Shown piece by piece: positions 52,144 through 59,843 of a stretch of DNA of 64,000 nt. A model generated the notes under the pieces. The model was not told where the DNA came from and made no database searches. It worked only from the letters and a program-made list of their open reading frames with translations. Position numbers and translations under genes: made by a program. Position 1 is the first letter of the stretch. Each line of letters opens with the position of its first letter. This DNA is from Streptomyces durocortorensis (GTDB lineage Bacteria; Actinomycetota; Actinomycetes; Streptomycetales; Streptomycetaceae), in assembly GCF_031760065.1 (NCBI RefSeq), contig NZ_CP134500.1, positions 7,130,001 to 7,194,000 on the forward strand. The letters run 5' to 3'.

Positions 52144-53063
52144 CGATCGGAAAGGTGGTGCGGCACCACGGAAGCGAGCATGGGCGCGTGGAAGGGTTCC
52201 GTTGCGGGGCCCGGGGTGCGGGACATGACGTACCCGGTGAGCGGGGCCCGCTGGACGTCGTAGTCCCCGTAGCCCACGCAGAAGGACGGGTCCTCGCACC
52301 GGTCCAGGGACAGGACCTTCTCCAGCACGGGCGGGTCGTCAGTCTCGTAGTGCCACAGCGGGTCCGCCCGGAACCCCAGGCGCCGCTTGAGCAGGTACAG
52401 GCCGGTGGCGACGTCATGGCCGTAGAAGTTCGGGTCGGCGCCGGCCGACAGGACCTCGTAGCCGAGCTCGGCCGCGACCACTCCGACCTGGACGTACATG
52501 AAGCGGGTCGTGCCGTGGTCGGGATGGTCCGGGTCGCAGGCGTAGTAGGTCATGCGCAGCATGTTGTGCCGGGGCACCTTCATGCAGAGCAGTCCGGCGA
52601 CCATGCGGTCGCCGTTGTACAAGTAGATGCCGACGACCTGCTCGGGGTGGGTCCGGAACCACTCCAGGTCCTCGGAGGCGTACAGGGTTCCCCGGGGCAA
52701 GGAGGCGATGTGGCGCTCGTACAGCGCGAACCAGGTGTCCAGCCGGGCGGGGTCGATCGACTCCTCCACCTCCAGCCGGTGGCCGGACTCGGTCTGGCGT
52801 ATCGCGTGCCGGGTGGACTTGCGCATCCGCGGCTGGAGGGTGTCCACGTACGCGTCGAGGGTGGGGTACACGGGACGGGTCCAGAACAGCCACTGCGGCT
52901 TGAAGAGGAACCCGTGGGGGGTCAGCTCGGCGTACTGCTCCGGGGTGGGGTCGACGATGCGCAGGAGGTCGGCGTCGCCGGTGTGTCCGAGCGCCGCGCC
53001 GCTCGCCACGTCGGCGGCATCGAGTACGGCGATGCACAGGTCGTGGTGTCTCGTCAGTTCCAT
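52140..53063 (-). CDS. GNAT/FemAB-like acyl- or aminoacyltransferase
   Basis: This 307-residue protein starts at ATG 53063, overlapping the radical SAM gene by 10 bp. The core resembles Acetyltransf_6/BioF2-like GNAT or FemAB folds: TLQPRMRKSTRHAIRQTESG, LDTWFALYERHIASLPRG, YLYNGDRMVAGLLCMKVPRHN, MTYYACDPDHPDHGTTRFMY, EVLSAGADPNFYGHDVATG and LYLLKRRLGF. Its pairing with a lysine-2,3-aminomutase-like gene recalls the AblA/AblB pair, where AblB N-acetylates beta-lysine. FemAB relatives in streptothricin-type pathways instead transfer amino acids from tRNA. Either role is possible. Confidence 0.75.
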   Translation of the reverse strand: MELTRHHDLCIAVLDAADVASGAALGHTGDADLLRIVDPTPEQYAELTPHGFLFKPQWLFWTRPVYPTLDAYVDTLQPRMRKSTRHAIRQTESGHRLEVEESIDPARLDTWFALYERHIASLPRGTLYASEDLEWFRTHPEQVVGIYLYNGDRMVAGLLCMKVPRHNMLRMTYYACDPDHPDHGTTRFMYVQVGVVAAELGYEVLSAGADPNFYGHDVATGLYLLKRRLGFRADPLWHYETDDPPVLEKVLSLDRCEDPSFCVGYGDYDVQRAPLTGYVMSRTPGPATEPFHAPMLASVVPHHLSDR

Positions 53064-54436
53064 GTTCGGCCTTCGTCGACGGCCGCGCGCCACCAGTCGA
53101 GGCCTTCCTGCGGCAGGGTGTGGACCGGGTCGAGGTACTCGTGCCGGCGGGTGAGTGCCTGCGCTTCCTGGGCTTCGCCGGGGAGGCGGTAGTTCTTCGT
53201 CCAGTACGAGATGCCGAGCGTCCGGTCGTACTCGGCGACCTGGTGCACCCACCGCTTGCCGACGTAGGGCACGTCGCACACGAGCCTGGGCGTGGCGAAC
53301 CCGGGGAGGTAGCCCATGATGTCGTCTTGCAGCGCCTGGGCCCGGGACAGCGGTATCCGCCAGTGCTCGCTGAACGGGATCATGTCGCAGAGGTAGAAGT
53401 AGTACGGCACGATGCCCGCGCCGTCGAGCAGGCTGAAGCAGAGGTCGAGCAGCTGCTCGGGGGTGTCGTTGACGCCGTGCATCAGGACGCCCTGGTTGCG
53501 TACGTCGCGGATGCCGGTCTCCAGGACCGCCCGGGCGGCACGGGCGGCCAGCGGGGTGACCGACGCGGCGGAGTTGGCATGGGTGTGCACGGCGATCTGG
53601 ACGTCCCGGTCGCGGGCGACCTTCGCCAGGCGTTCCATGCCGGTGAGGACCTCTCCTGACAGCCAGTGCTGGGGCAGGGTGACGAGCGCCTTGGAGGCCA
53701 GACGGATGTCCCGGATGCTGTCGATGTCCAGCAGCTCCGACACGAAGGCCTCCAGCCGGGGCCACGGGACGTTGGCCACGTCCCCGCCGGAGACGACGAC
53801 ATCCCGCACCTGGGGATGCCTCCGCAGGTAGTCGACCATGGCGGCCAGGCGGTCCTGCGGCTTCGCGGCGAACCGGGTCTTGCTCACCACCGGGGTGGAC
53901 TGGCCGACCAGGTCCATGCGGGTGCAGTGGCCGCAGTACTGCGGGCACGTCGCGACGATCTCGGCGAGGACCTTCGTGGGGTAGCGGTGGGTCAGGCCCT
54001 CCACCGCCCACATCTCCTGCTCGTGCAGGGCGTCCCGTGAGGCCCGCGGGTGCGACGGCCAGTCGGCGCGCCGGTCGGAGAAGACGGGCAGCATGTAGCG
54101 GCGTACCGGGTCCGCGTAGAAGGCGTCGGTCAAGCTGCCGGCCCCCGCGACCGTCACCCCGCTCGCCATCGTGTTCAGCATCTGGGGCGGCAGCAGGACG
54201 GACATGGTGGCCCGCTCGGCCCGGTCGCGCTCCAGGTCGGCGTAGAAGGAATCGTCGACGAGGTCGCCCAGCACGGCCCGCAACTGCTTCGCGTTGCGCA
54301 CGCAGTTCAGGCGCTGCCACTGCGGTGACTCCCAGTCGGCGCGGGTGGTGTCGCGCCAGCCCGGGAAACGCCTCCAGTCCGGTTCCGTCAGCTCCTTCCT
54401 GCGATAGGTGTACGGCTGAACCGCTGTGGGAATCAC
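53054..54436 (-). CDS. Lysine 2,3-aminomutase-like radical SAM/PLP enzyme (KamA family)
   Basis: This 460-residue enzyme starts at GTG 54436, eight bases after AAGGAG. The radical SAM cluster motif is ATCPQYCGHCTR (CxxxCxxC, residues about 164-171), followed by VVVSGGDVANVP. LAM positions line up well: Asp in NQGVLMHGVND and Asp in YLCDMIPFSEHWRIP correspond to Asp293 and Asp330, which hold the lysine side-chain amine. VPYVGKRW supplies the PLP Lys (337). This predicts a basic substrate, lysine giving beta-lysine, and not glutamate. It lies between the hydrazine genes and the GNAT/ligase genes of the operon. Confidence 0.88.
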   Translation of the reverse strand: MIPTAVQPYTYRRKELTEPDWRRFPGWRDTTRADWESPQWQRLNCVRNAKQLRAVLGDLVDDSFYADLERDRAERATMSVLLPPQMLNTMASGVTVAGAGSLTDAFYADPVRRYMLPVFSDRRADWPSHPRASRDALHEQEMWAVEGLTHRYPTKVLAEIVATCPQYCGHCTRMDLVGQSTPVVSKTRFAAKPQDRLAAMVDYLRRHPQVRDVVVSGGDVANVPWPRLEAFVSELLDIDSIRDIRLASKALVTLPQHWLSGEVLTGMERLAKVARDRDVQIAVHTHANSAASVTPLAARAARAVLETGIRDVRNQGVLMHGVNDTPEQLLDLCFSLLDGAGIVPYYFYLCDMIPFSEHWRIPLSRAQALQDDIMGYLPGFATPRLVCDVPYVGKRWVHQVAEYDRTLGISYWTKNYRLPGEAQEAQALTRRHEYLDPVHTLPQEGLDWWRAAVDEGRTWN

Positions 54437-54476
54437 GCGGCATGCTCCTTTCTCGGACGGCGACACGGGCCGGCCG

Positions 54477-54821
54477 TCACTGCGGCTGCGGGGTCCACCA
54501 GAGGCTGAAGACCTCGAGCGGTTCAGCGCCGGTGCTGGTGACCTGGTGCGGCACCCAGGGCGGGTAGTAAAGGGCGTCCCCGGGGCCGATGCCGGTGCGG
54601 CTGCCCGCGGACAGGACCGTCCCCGTACCGGACCGGACCAGCCAGAGCTCGGCGACGGCGTGCTCCTCCGGCTCGCTGGTCTCGCCGGGCGGCACACGGA
54701 ACCGGGAGCCCTGGAACGGCAGAGGCGCCTCCGACCCGCCCGGGCCGAGGGACATGTATTCCACGAGCATCCCGGGCATGCTCTCGGCGGGGCCGAAGGC
54801 CACCTTCACGGGGTCGGACAT
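54477..54821 (-). CDS. Stand-alone cupin, likely hydrazine-synthetase cupin component
   Basis: This 114-residue single-domain cupin starts at ATG 54821, six bases after GAGGAG and overlapping the hydroxylase stop (TGATG). Cupin motifs read VAELWLVRSGTGTVLSAG and GIGPGDALYYPPWVPHQVTSTG, with metal-ligand candidates Glu and His. In known hydrazine synthetases (Spb40 of s56-p1, Tri28 of triacsin and relatives) a cupin domain is fused to a MetRS-like domain and rearranges an N-hydroxylysine ester into the N-N bond. Here the cupin lies next to the N-hydroxylase, and the MetRS-like protein is encoded separately just upstream. Metal-binding histidines appear fewer than in canonical cupins. Confidence 0.82.
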   Translation of the reverse strand: MSDPVKVAFGPAESMPGMLVEYMSLGPGGSEAPLPFQGSRFRVPPGETSEPEEHAVAELWLVRSGTGTVLSAGSRTGIGPGDALYYPPWVPHQVTSTGAEPLEVFSLWWTPQPQ

Positions 54822-56149
54822 CAGCTGCTCCTCACGGTCGGCAACGGTTCGGACGATGCGGCACCGGGCGGTGGAAAGCCGCCGGCCCAGGCGGTGGTGG
54901 ACGTCTCGTGGTCGACGCGGTACACCTTGCGGCCCGTGACCGCGTTGAGGATCTGTGCGCTGCGCCATGCAGCGAGGCTGAGGTTGGGGTCGGCCACGCC
55001 GTGGGTGGGCTCGGACATGTTCTGGACGTAGAGGCGCAGGCCGGCCGGGCCGTCCCACTCCAGCGAGTAGTCCCGGTTGACCTCCAGCTCGCCGCGCGCG
55101 TTGAGCAGGCGGTCCGCGAGCGGGTCCATGCAGGCGGGCAGGGCGCTGCGGTAGCCCGTGCAGAAGACGACCACGTCGGCGGTGTGGACCTCCTCGCGGT
55201 CGAGGTCCTGGTCGTGCACGGCCGCCACGAGCCGGTCCCCGTCGCGCTCCAGCCCGACGACCCGCCGGCCGGTCAGCAGCCGATGCTGCACGGGTGCGCC
55301 GGCCAGGAAGTCCAGCTGGTAGAGGCGCCGGTAGATGGCTTCGAGGAGGGACTCGGTGATGCCGTCACTGGCCAGCCGCTGACGGCGCAGCAGCTCCGCC
55401 CGGCGCTCGGCGGGCAGCCGGTGGAAGTGGTCCACGTAGTCCGGTGCGAACCATTCGTTGGTGAACGGCGAGTCGTCCAGGGGCTGGAACCCGGCCCGGC
55501 TGGAGATCCAGGTGAGCCGTGCGGGCAGTGCCGTGTCCGGCCCGAGGAAGTGGTTGACGACCTCCGCGCCGCTTTGCCCCCCTCCGACGACGAGGACGTC
55601 CTTGTTGCGCACCTTCGGAGCCACGTGGAGGAGGTCGGCGCCGTGCAGCACCGTGGGTCCCTGCAACGGTTCGGCAAAGCCGGGCAGTGCGGGGGTGCGT
55701 CCGGTGCCCAGGACCAGCGAGCCGGTGGAGTACCGGGTGCGGCCGGACACCGCTTCGAGCCGGTTCCGGCGCAGCCGGACCTCGTCCACCGGCCGGTTCC
55801 ACCGCAGGCTGGGCAGCTGTCGGGCGACCCAGCGGTAGTACTGCTCGAACTCCTGCCGCGTGCAGCGGTCGCGGTTGGCGATCAACGACCGGAACAGGCG
55901 CCCGTTCTCGGCGAGGTAGTTGAGGAAGGAGAAGCGACTCGTCGGATCGACGGTCGTCACCAGGTCCTTCAGGTAGGACACCTGGAGTTCGGCGTCCGGC
56001 ACCATCATCCCCGGATGCCAGCGGAACTCCGGTCTGGCGTCGAGGAACCGGGCTGAGAAGTTCGGTACCGGCTCGGCCAGTGCGGCCAGGCTCAGGTTCG
56101 TGGGGCCGGTCCCGATCCCCACGAGGTCGTACTGTTCCACGTCTTCCAT
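54821..56149 (-). CDS. L-lysine/L-ornithine N-monooxygenase (IucD/PvdA/SidA family)
   Basis: This 442-residue FAD- and NADPH-dependent hydroxylase starts at ATG 56149, four bases after AGGGGG. Signatures are in order: YDLVGIGTGPTNLSLAALA (FAD site), FRWHPGMMVPDAELQVSYLKDLVT (substrate and FAD region), DVLVVGGGQSGAEVVNHFL (NADPH site near 188), DDSPFTNEWFAPDYVDHF and VVFCTGYRSALPACM. Family members hydroxylate the terminal amine of lysine or ornithine. The family includes the lysine N6-hydroxylases Spb38, Tri26 and PyrM that supply N6-hydroxylysine for hydrazine formation. There is no siderophore synthetase here, and the next genes are the cupin and MetRS-like partners, so hydrazine formation is the better reading. 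Confidence 0.9.
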   Translation of the reverse strand: MEDVEQYDLVGIGTGPTNLSLAALAEPVPNFSARFLDARPEFRWHPGMMVPDAELQVSYLKDLVTTVDPTSRFSFLNYLAENGRLFRSLIANRDRCTRQEFEQYYRWVARQLPSLRWNRPVDEVRLRRNRLEAVSGRTRYSTGSLVLGTGRTPALPGFAEPLQGPTVLHGADLLHVAPKVRNKDVLVVGGGQSGAEVVNHFLGPDTALPARLTWISSRAGFQPLDDSPFTNEWFAPDYVDHFHRLPAERRAELLRRQRLASDGITESLLEAIYRRLYQLDFLAGAPVQHRLLTGRRVVGLERDGDRLVAAVHDQDLDREEVHTADVVVFCTGYRSALPACMDPLADRLLNARGELEVNRDYSLEWDGPAGLRLYVQNMSEPTHGVADPNLSLAAWRSAQILNAVTGRKVYRVDHETSTTAWAGGFPPPGAASSEPLPTVRSS

Positions 56150-56184
56150 GCGGCCCCCTGTCGGTTCGTACGTCGTGAGCACCG

Positions 56185-57801
56185 TCAGCGCGGTGCGAAC
56201 AGAGCACAGGCGGTGCTCAGGTCACCGGTCCCGGCGGGCACCCCGATCCCGTCGAGGGCCCGGTTCCAGGGCACGTCGGCGACGTCGCCCGGCAGTTGCA
56301 GGGCGACCCACAGCTGCTGTGCCATGGCCGGCGCGACCGGGCAGAGCCCCACGGCCAGGGCCGCGGCCGCCGACAGCTGGGCCGAGACGCCCCGGGCGTG
56401 GGCGTCGGCGAGCCCGGGCACGGCGGCGAGGTGGTCGCCGTCCTGGCCTGCCTCCGCCGCCTCACGGACCAGCAGGTCGAGCAGCGCGATCGCGGAGCGC
56501 GGCGCGAACCCCGGCAACGAGTACGCCTCCCCGACGAGCTCCAGCAGTCGCCGGGTGCGGGTGCGCAGACGTTCCGCCGCGGCCGGCTCGGGCGCGGGGT
56601 CCGCCGCGGCGGTGTCCGCGTTCCGGGCCCGGTGGGCCAGGTCCTTCAGCCAGTCGTGCCAGCGCGGCAGCAGGTCGCCGTGGAGGAAGGAGTCGAACGC
56701 CTCCTGGGCGAAGCTGGTCTGGGCGGCGGCGGGCCGGTCCCAGCACAGGAAGAGCCGCAGGTGGTCGGCGGGCGTCCGGTCCAGGGCATCCAGGAGCCAG
56801 ATCGCGTGCTGCCGGCTGGTGGAGAACTTCAAACCGTCGAGGCGGTAGAACTCGTTGGACACCAGCGCCTTGGGCAGGGTGATCGCCGGGTCCCACGCCG
56901 AGAAGATCGCGGGGAACAGCACGGCGTGGAAGAAGCCATTGTCATAGCCGAAGAACTGCACCACCTGCGCGTCGCCCGTCCACCACGCGCGCCAGTCCCC
57001 GAGTTCGTCGGCGTCGGCCAGGTAGCCGGCCGCCATCTCGAACCAGACGTAGATCCGCTGGTCGGTGAAGCTTTCGACCGGGGCCTCGATGCCCCAGTTT
57101 GCGGGGTGGGTGACGGCTATCTCGGGCAGTCCGTCGTCCGAGATAGACCGGCACAGGGCGGTGAGGTGGCCGTTCATGGTGGTGTCACCCCAGAACTCCT
57201 CCAGGGCCTTGCGGTGCCGTTCGAGGGGCATGTACAGGCGCTCGCAGGAGCGGGTCTCGCACTCCGTCCCGCAGATCGTGCAGCGGGGTTCGATCAGGTC
57301 GGCGCAGTCGTTCGACCGGCCGCACGACTCACAGGAGTTCCCGCCGGACTGGCTGCCGCAGTACGGGCAGCCGCCCGACACGTACGCCTCGTACGCCCAT
57401 CGGTCGCAGGGCACGCAGTACGGCAGCGGGCGGGTGCGCGCGACGATGTCGCCGCGCTCGTACAGCTCGGCGAAGATCCGCCGGGTCAGCTCGCGGTGCT
57501 GCGGCATGGCGCGCGGTCGGCCGACGACGTCGAGCCGGATTCCGCTGTCGGCCCACGCCCGTACGATGCGCTCGCCGTAGTGGTCGGCCACGTGCGCGGC
57601 AGTGGTGCCTTCGCGGACGGCGCGTGCCTCGGTGTAGCTCTGGTGGTCGTCGATGCCGGAGAGGTGGGCCACTGTGGCACCCGTCCGGCGCTGGTGCCGG
57701 GCGAAGACGTCTGCGGCGAGGTAGGGGCCGGACAGGTGCCCCAGGTGGAGCTCCCCGTTGGGGGTCGGCGGAGTGGCGGTGACCAGCATGTTCCCCGTCA
57801 C
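56185..57801 (-). CDS. Stand-alone MetRS-like protein, likely hydrazine-synthetase ligase component
   Basis: This 538-residue class I methionyl-tRNA-synthetase homologue starts at GTG 57801, six bases after AAAGGA. The HIGH motif reads PNGELHLGHLSGPY (about 15-28) and the KMSKS counterpart reads LKFSTSRQ near 324. The connective zinc region is unusually Cys-rich (CVPCDRW, GCPYCGSQSGGNSCESCGR, RCTICGTECETRSCERL). FFGYDNGFFHAVLFPAI is the MetRS core, and a helical anticodon-domain-like C-terminus follows. In hydrazine biosynthesis such proteins activate an amino acid (glycine in s56-p1 and triacsin) and esterify N6-hydroxylysine without tRNA. Position 35 bp upstream of the hydroxylase supports this over a housekeeping role. 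Confidence 0.88.
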   Translation of the reverse strand: MTGNMLVTATPPTPNGELHLGHLSGPYLAADVFARHQRRTGATVAHLSGIDDHQSYTEARAVREGTTAAHVADHYGERIVRAWADSGIRLDVVGRPRAMPQHRELTRRIFAELYERGDIVARTRPLPYCVPCDRWAYEAYVSGGCPYCGSQSGGNSCESCGRSNDCADLIEPRCTICGTECETRSCERLYMPLERHRKALEEFWGDTTMNGHLTALCRSISDDGLPEIAVTHPANWGIEAPVESFTDQRIYVWFEMAAGYLADADELGDWRAWWTGDAQVVQFFGYDNGFFHAVLFPAIFSAWDPAITLPKALVSNEFYRLDGLKFSTSRQHAIWLLDALDRTPADHLRLFLCWDRPAAAQTSFAQEAFDSFLHGDLLPRWHDWLKDLAHRARNADTAAADPAPEPAAAERLRTRTRRLLELVGEAYSLPGFAPRSAIALLDLLVREAAEAGQDGDHLAAVPGLADAHARGVSAQLSAAAALAVGLCPVAPAMAQQLWVALQLPGDVADVPWNRALDGIGVPAGTGDLSTACALFAPR

Positions 57802-57885
57802 GGGCGGTCCTTTCGGTCCATCGGGTGGGTGCGGCGGCCGGATGTCGGATGCGTTCAGTCGCGTGGCGTGGTGGGGGTGAGGTAT

Positions 57886-57919
57886 CCCGCGGCGCTGCTG
57901 GGAGGGGCAGCGCCGCGGG
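57886..57919 (-). terminator. Strong hairpin between SET-domain and MetRS-like genes
   Basis: A perfect 13-bp stem (CCCGCGGCGCTGC / GCAGCGCCGCGGG) with an 8-nt loop lies 15 bp beyond the SET-gene stop in the middle of the operon. It has no U-tract. It may attenuate transcription or terminate the upstream four-gene unit, leaving room for a promoter in 57802-57885. Confidence 0.65.
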
Positions 57920-57934
57920 TCTTTGAGGGTGTCC

Positions 57935-58549
57935 TCAGCGGGGCATGAAGGACGGCGCGCAGACCGTGGTTCCGCCGCCGTCCGCCGCCACGCTGTCGGC
58001 GCCCTGGCGCAGACGTGCGTAGGCGGGGCTGACGGCGGAGACCACGTCGTGCAGCGGCTGGTCCACCGCGCCGACGCGCGGCAGGATCCGGTCGATCCGG
58101 TCCATCAGCCGTGCGCGCAGCGCCGGATCGTGGCCCTGCTCGGTGGTGATGGTGCCGCGGCACTCCGAGGTGCGGCAGTTGCATTCCATGGACCAGCCGA
58201 TGTCCGCGGTGAACGTGGCGTAGTCGCAGGTAACCTCTTCGCCGGGGGCGATGTCGCGGACCGCCACGCCGAAGTCGAGGCCAGTGTCCAGGACGTTGGC
58301 CGCGCAGGAGTGGTTCATCAGGAACGCGCCCATGCAAGGCAGCAGGAGACTTCCGTCCTCCAGGAGGTGCCCGTACTTGTCGAGGAGGCCGAAGCGTTCT
58401 GCCGGTACGGCGCCCAGTTCGTCGGCGGACCAGGTGGGGCACTTGGCGCAGGGCAGCCAGACGACGGTGCCGGCTGGGACGGGCTCGGTGGCGAACAGGC
58501 CCACGTTGTCCGTCGTGCTGGGCCGGATGTCGATTCCGGAGGTCAGCAC
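57935..58549 (-). CDS. SET-domain protein (putative protein/small-molecule lysine methyltransferase)
   Basis: This 204-residue protein starts at GTG 58549, four bases after the upstream ATP-grasp stop. SET hallmarks are present: IRPSTTDNVGLFATEPVPAGTVVWLP, FLMNHSCAANV (NHSC near residue 77), VRDIAPGEEVTCDYATF (catalytic Tyr) and a post-SET CNCRTSECRGTI cysteine set. Its start weakly resembles eukaryotic SET proteins (DNVGLFA for GxG). SET enzymes methylate lysine amines, which is chemically attractive in a cluster built on lysine. Bacterial stand-alone SET proteins in biosynthetic operons are uncommon, and I know of no characterised role. Confidence 0.82.
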   Translation of the reverse strand: MLTSGIDIRPSTTDNVGLFATEPVPAGTVVWLPCAKCPTWSADELGAVPAERFGLLDKYGHLLEDGSLLLPCMGAFLMNHSCAANVLDTGLDFGVAVRDIAPGEEVTCDYATFTADIGWSMECNCRTSECRGTITTEQGHDPALRARLMDRIDRILPRVGAVDQPLHDVVSAVSPAYARLRQGADSVAADGGGTTVCAPSFMPR

Positions 58550-58553
58550 CGGG

Positions 58554-59843
58554 TCACGCGAGCCGGAGGACGTCGGCCAGGTGCTTCTCGATCTCCTCGA
58601 CCTGCCGGTGGCTGGTGCCCATGACGAGGTAGCGCCACTTGGCGTCGAAGGCGAGCGTGTCGGCGGTGAGCACCACGCCCTCCGTAGCACCCGGCTCGAA
58701 CGCCAGGCCGGCTTCGCGGACCAGGCCGAGGCCGGTGGCGAAGTCGGGGGTGACGCCGCCAAGGCGGGAGTCCGCGAGCCAGACCGCGCGGGCGGCGCCC
58801 TCGGTTCCGAGGAACCGCCGCACCAGCAGGTCGAGGTAGGTCGCACCGGTGCGGCGCAGGTTGCTTTCGGTGGCGTACAGCTGACCGTCGCCGGTGATGC
58901 CGCCGTCGATGTCGAAGGGGCCCCGGTAGCCGAGCTGGTCCAGGTGGCGTCCGAGTGCGAGGCCGTCGGCGGTCAGCCGGTCCACGGCGGGGGAGGTCTC
59001 CTCCAGCGGGGTGACCTGGCCGCTGAAGCTGCCGTTGGGGGTGCGCATCTCGCCCACGTGCAGGACCTGCGGGCCCGCGTCGGTGACCTCCATCTCCACG
59101 GTCACCACGCGGGCGAGGTCCAGGCGCTGCTCGACGACCCAGCCGCGGGGCTGGTCGGACACCTCGGAGAGGTACGAGTCGACCAGGGCCTCCAGGCCCG
59201 GAAGGTCCTCGGTGGACAGGAACCGTACGCCGTAGCCGTTGGACCCTCGGACCGGCTTGACCACCGCTCCGCCGTAGGAGGTGACGGTCTCCCAGGCGGC
59301 CGTGACGAGTTCGTCGCGGTCGGCGGCCACGCGGCCCGCCGCGACCTGGATGCCGAGCTGGGCCGCGACGTCGCGGAACCCGGGCTTGGTGTTGATCCGG
59401 TACACGGCTTCGAGGGCCGTCTCGGGGGGCTTGCCGTCGTCGTATTCGTCGACGGGGAGGCCGAGTTCGGCCGCCATATCGAGCGCGGGGCGGTCCAGGG
59501 CGAAGGGCTGGAACCGCAGGCCGGGGGTGGCCTCGGCCAGGGAGCGCAGGTGCTCGGTGAGGCCGGCCTTGCGGACGGCGTCGGTGAGGGTGATCAGGTC
59601 CTCGGACGGGGCGGCCACGCACGTGACCTCCGAACGGGCGAACCCGAGCAGTCCGCAGGCGTACTCCCAGAGGGGCTCGGAGGCGGCGGTGGGGAGCACC
59701 ACCACGTCGCCCGGCTGAGTGAGCCAGATCTTGCGCGGGGAGACCGCGACCAGGGCCTTGGCGTGCCGCGCCGTGGGGGTGGCGACCATCAGCTCGTTGA
59801 CGAAGTTGCCGAAGATCAGCCGCGGGTGTTCGCGCGTGGTCAT
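58554..59843 (-). CDS. ATP-grasp ligase 2 with preATP-grasp domain (PGM1-like)
   Basis: This 429-residue protein starts at ATG 59843, overlapping the methyltransferase stop (ATGA). Residues about 1-110 form a preATP-grasp domain (RLIFGNFVNELMVATPTARHAKAL, VVVLPTAASEPLWEYACGLLGF). The ATP-grasp core follows: YRINTKPGFRDVAAQLGIQV, GGAVVKPVRGSNGYGVRFL near residue 200, GWVVEQRLDLARVVTVEMEV, and metal ligands in DIDGGITGDGQLYATESNLRRTG. PGM1-type ligases couple nonproteinogenic amino acids to peptides or amines through an acyl-phosphate. With ligase 1 it gives the cluster two amide- or hydrazide-forming steps. Confidence 0.87.
   Translation of the reverse strand: MTTREHPRLIFGNFVNELMVATPTARHAKALVAVSPRKIWLTQPGDVVVLPTAASEPLWEYACGLLGFARSEVTCVAAPSEDLITLTDAVRKAGLTEHLRSLAEATPGLRFQPFALDRPALDMAAELGLPVDEYDDGKPPETALEAVYRINTKPGFRDVAAQLGIQVAAGRVAADRDELVTAAWETVTSYGGAVVKPVRGSNGYGVRFLSTEDLPGLEALVDSYLSEVSDQPRGWVVEQRLDLARVVTVEMEVTDAGPQVLHVGEMRTPNGSFSGQVTPLEETSPAVDRLTADGLALGRHLDQLGYRGPFDIDGGITGDGQLYATESNLRRTGATYLDLLVRRFLGTEGAARAVWLADSRLGGVTPDFATGLGLVREAGLAFEPGATEGVVLTADTLAFDAKWRYLVMGTSHRQVEEIEKHLADVLRLA

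Noticed and set aside
54821..56149. Hydroxamate siderophore pathway from the N-hydroxylase
   Set aside because: No NIS synthetase, NRPS, acyltransferase of that type, or siderophore transporter is adjacent. Cupin and MetRS-like neighbours fit hydrazine formation better.
56185..57801. Housekeeping or resistance methionyl-tRNA synthetase
   Set aside because: Divergent HIGH/KMSKS, embedded in a translationally packed biosynthetic operon next to N-hydroxylase and cupin. Still possible as self-resistance, but less likely.
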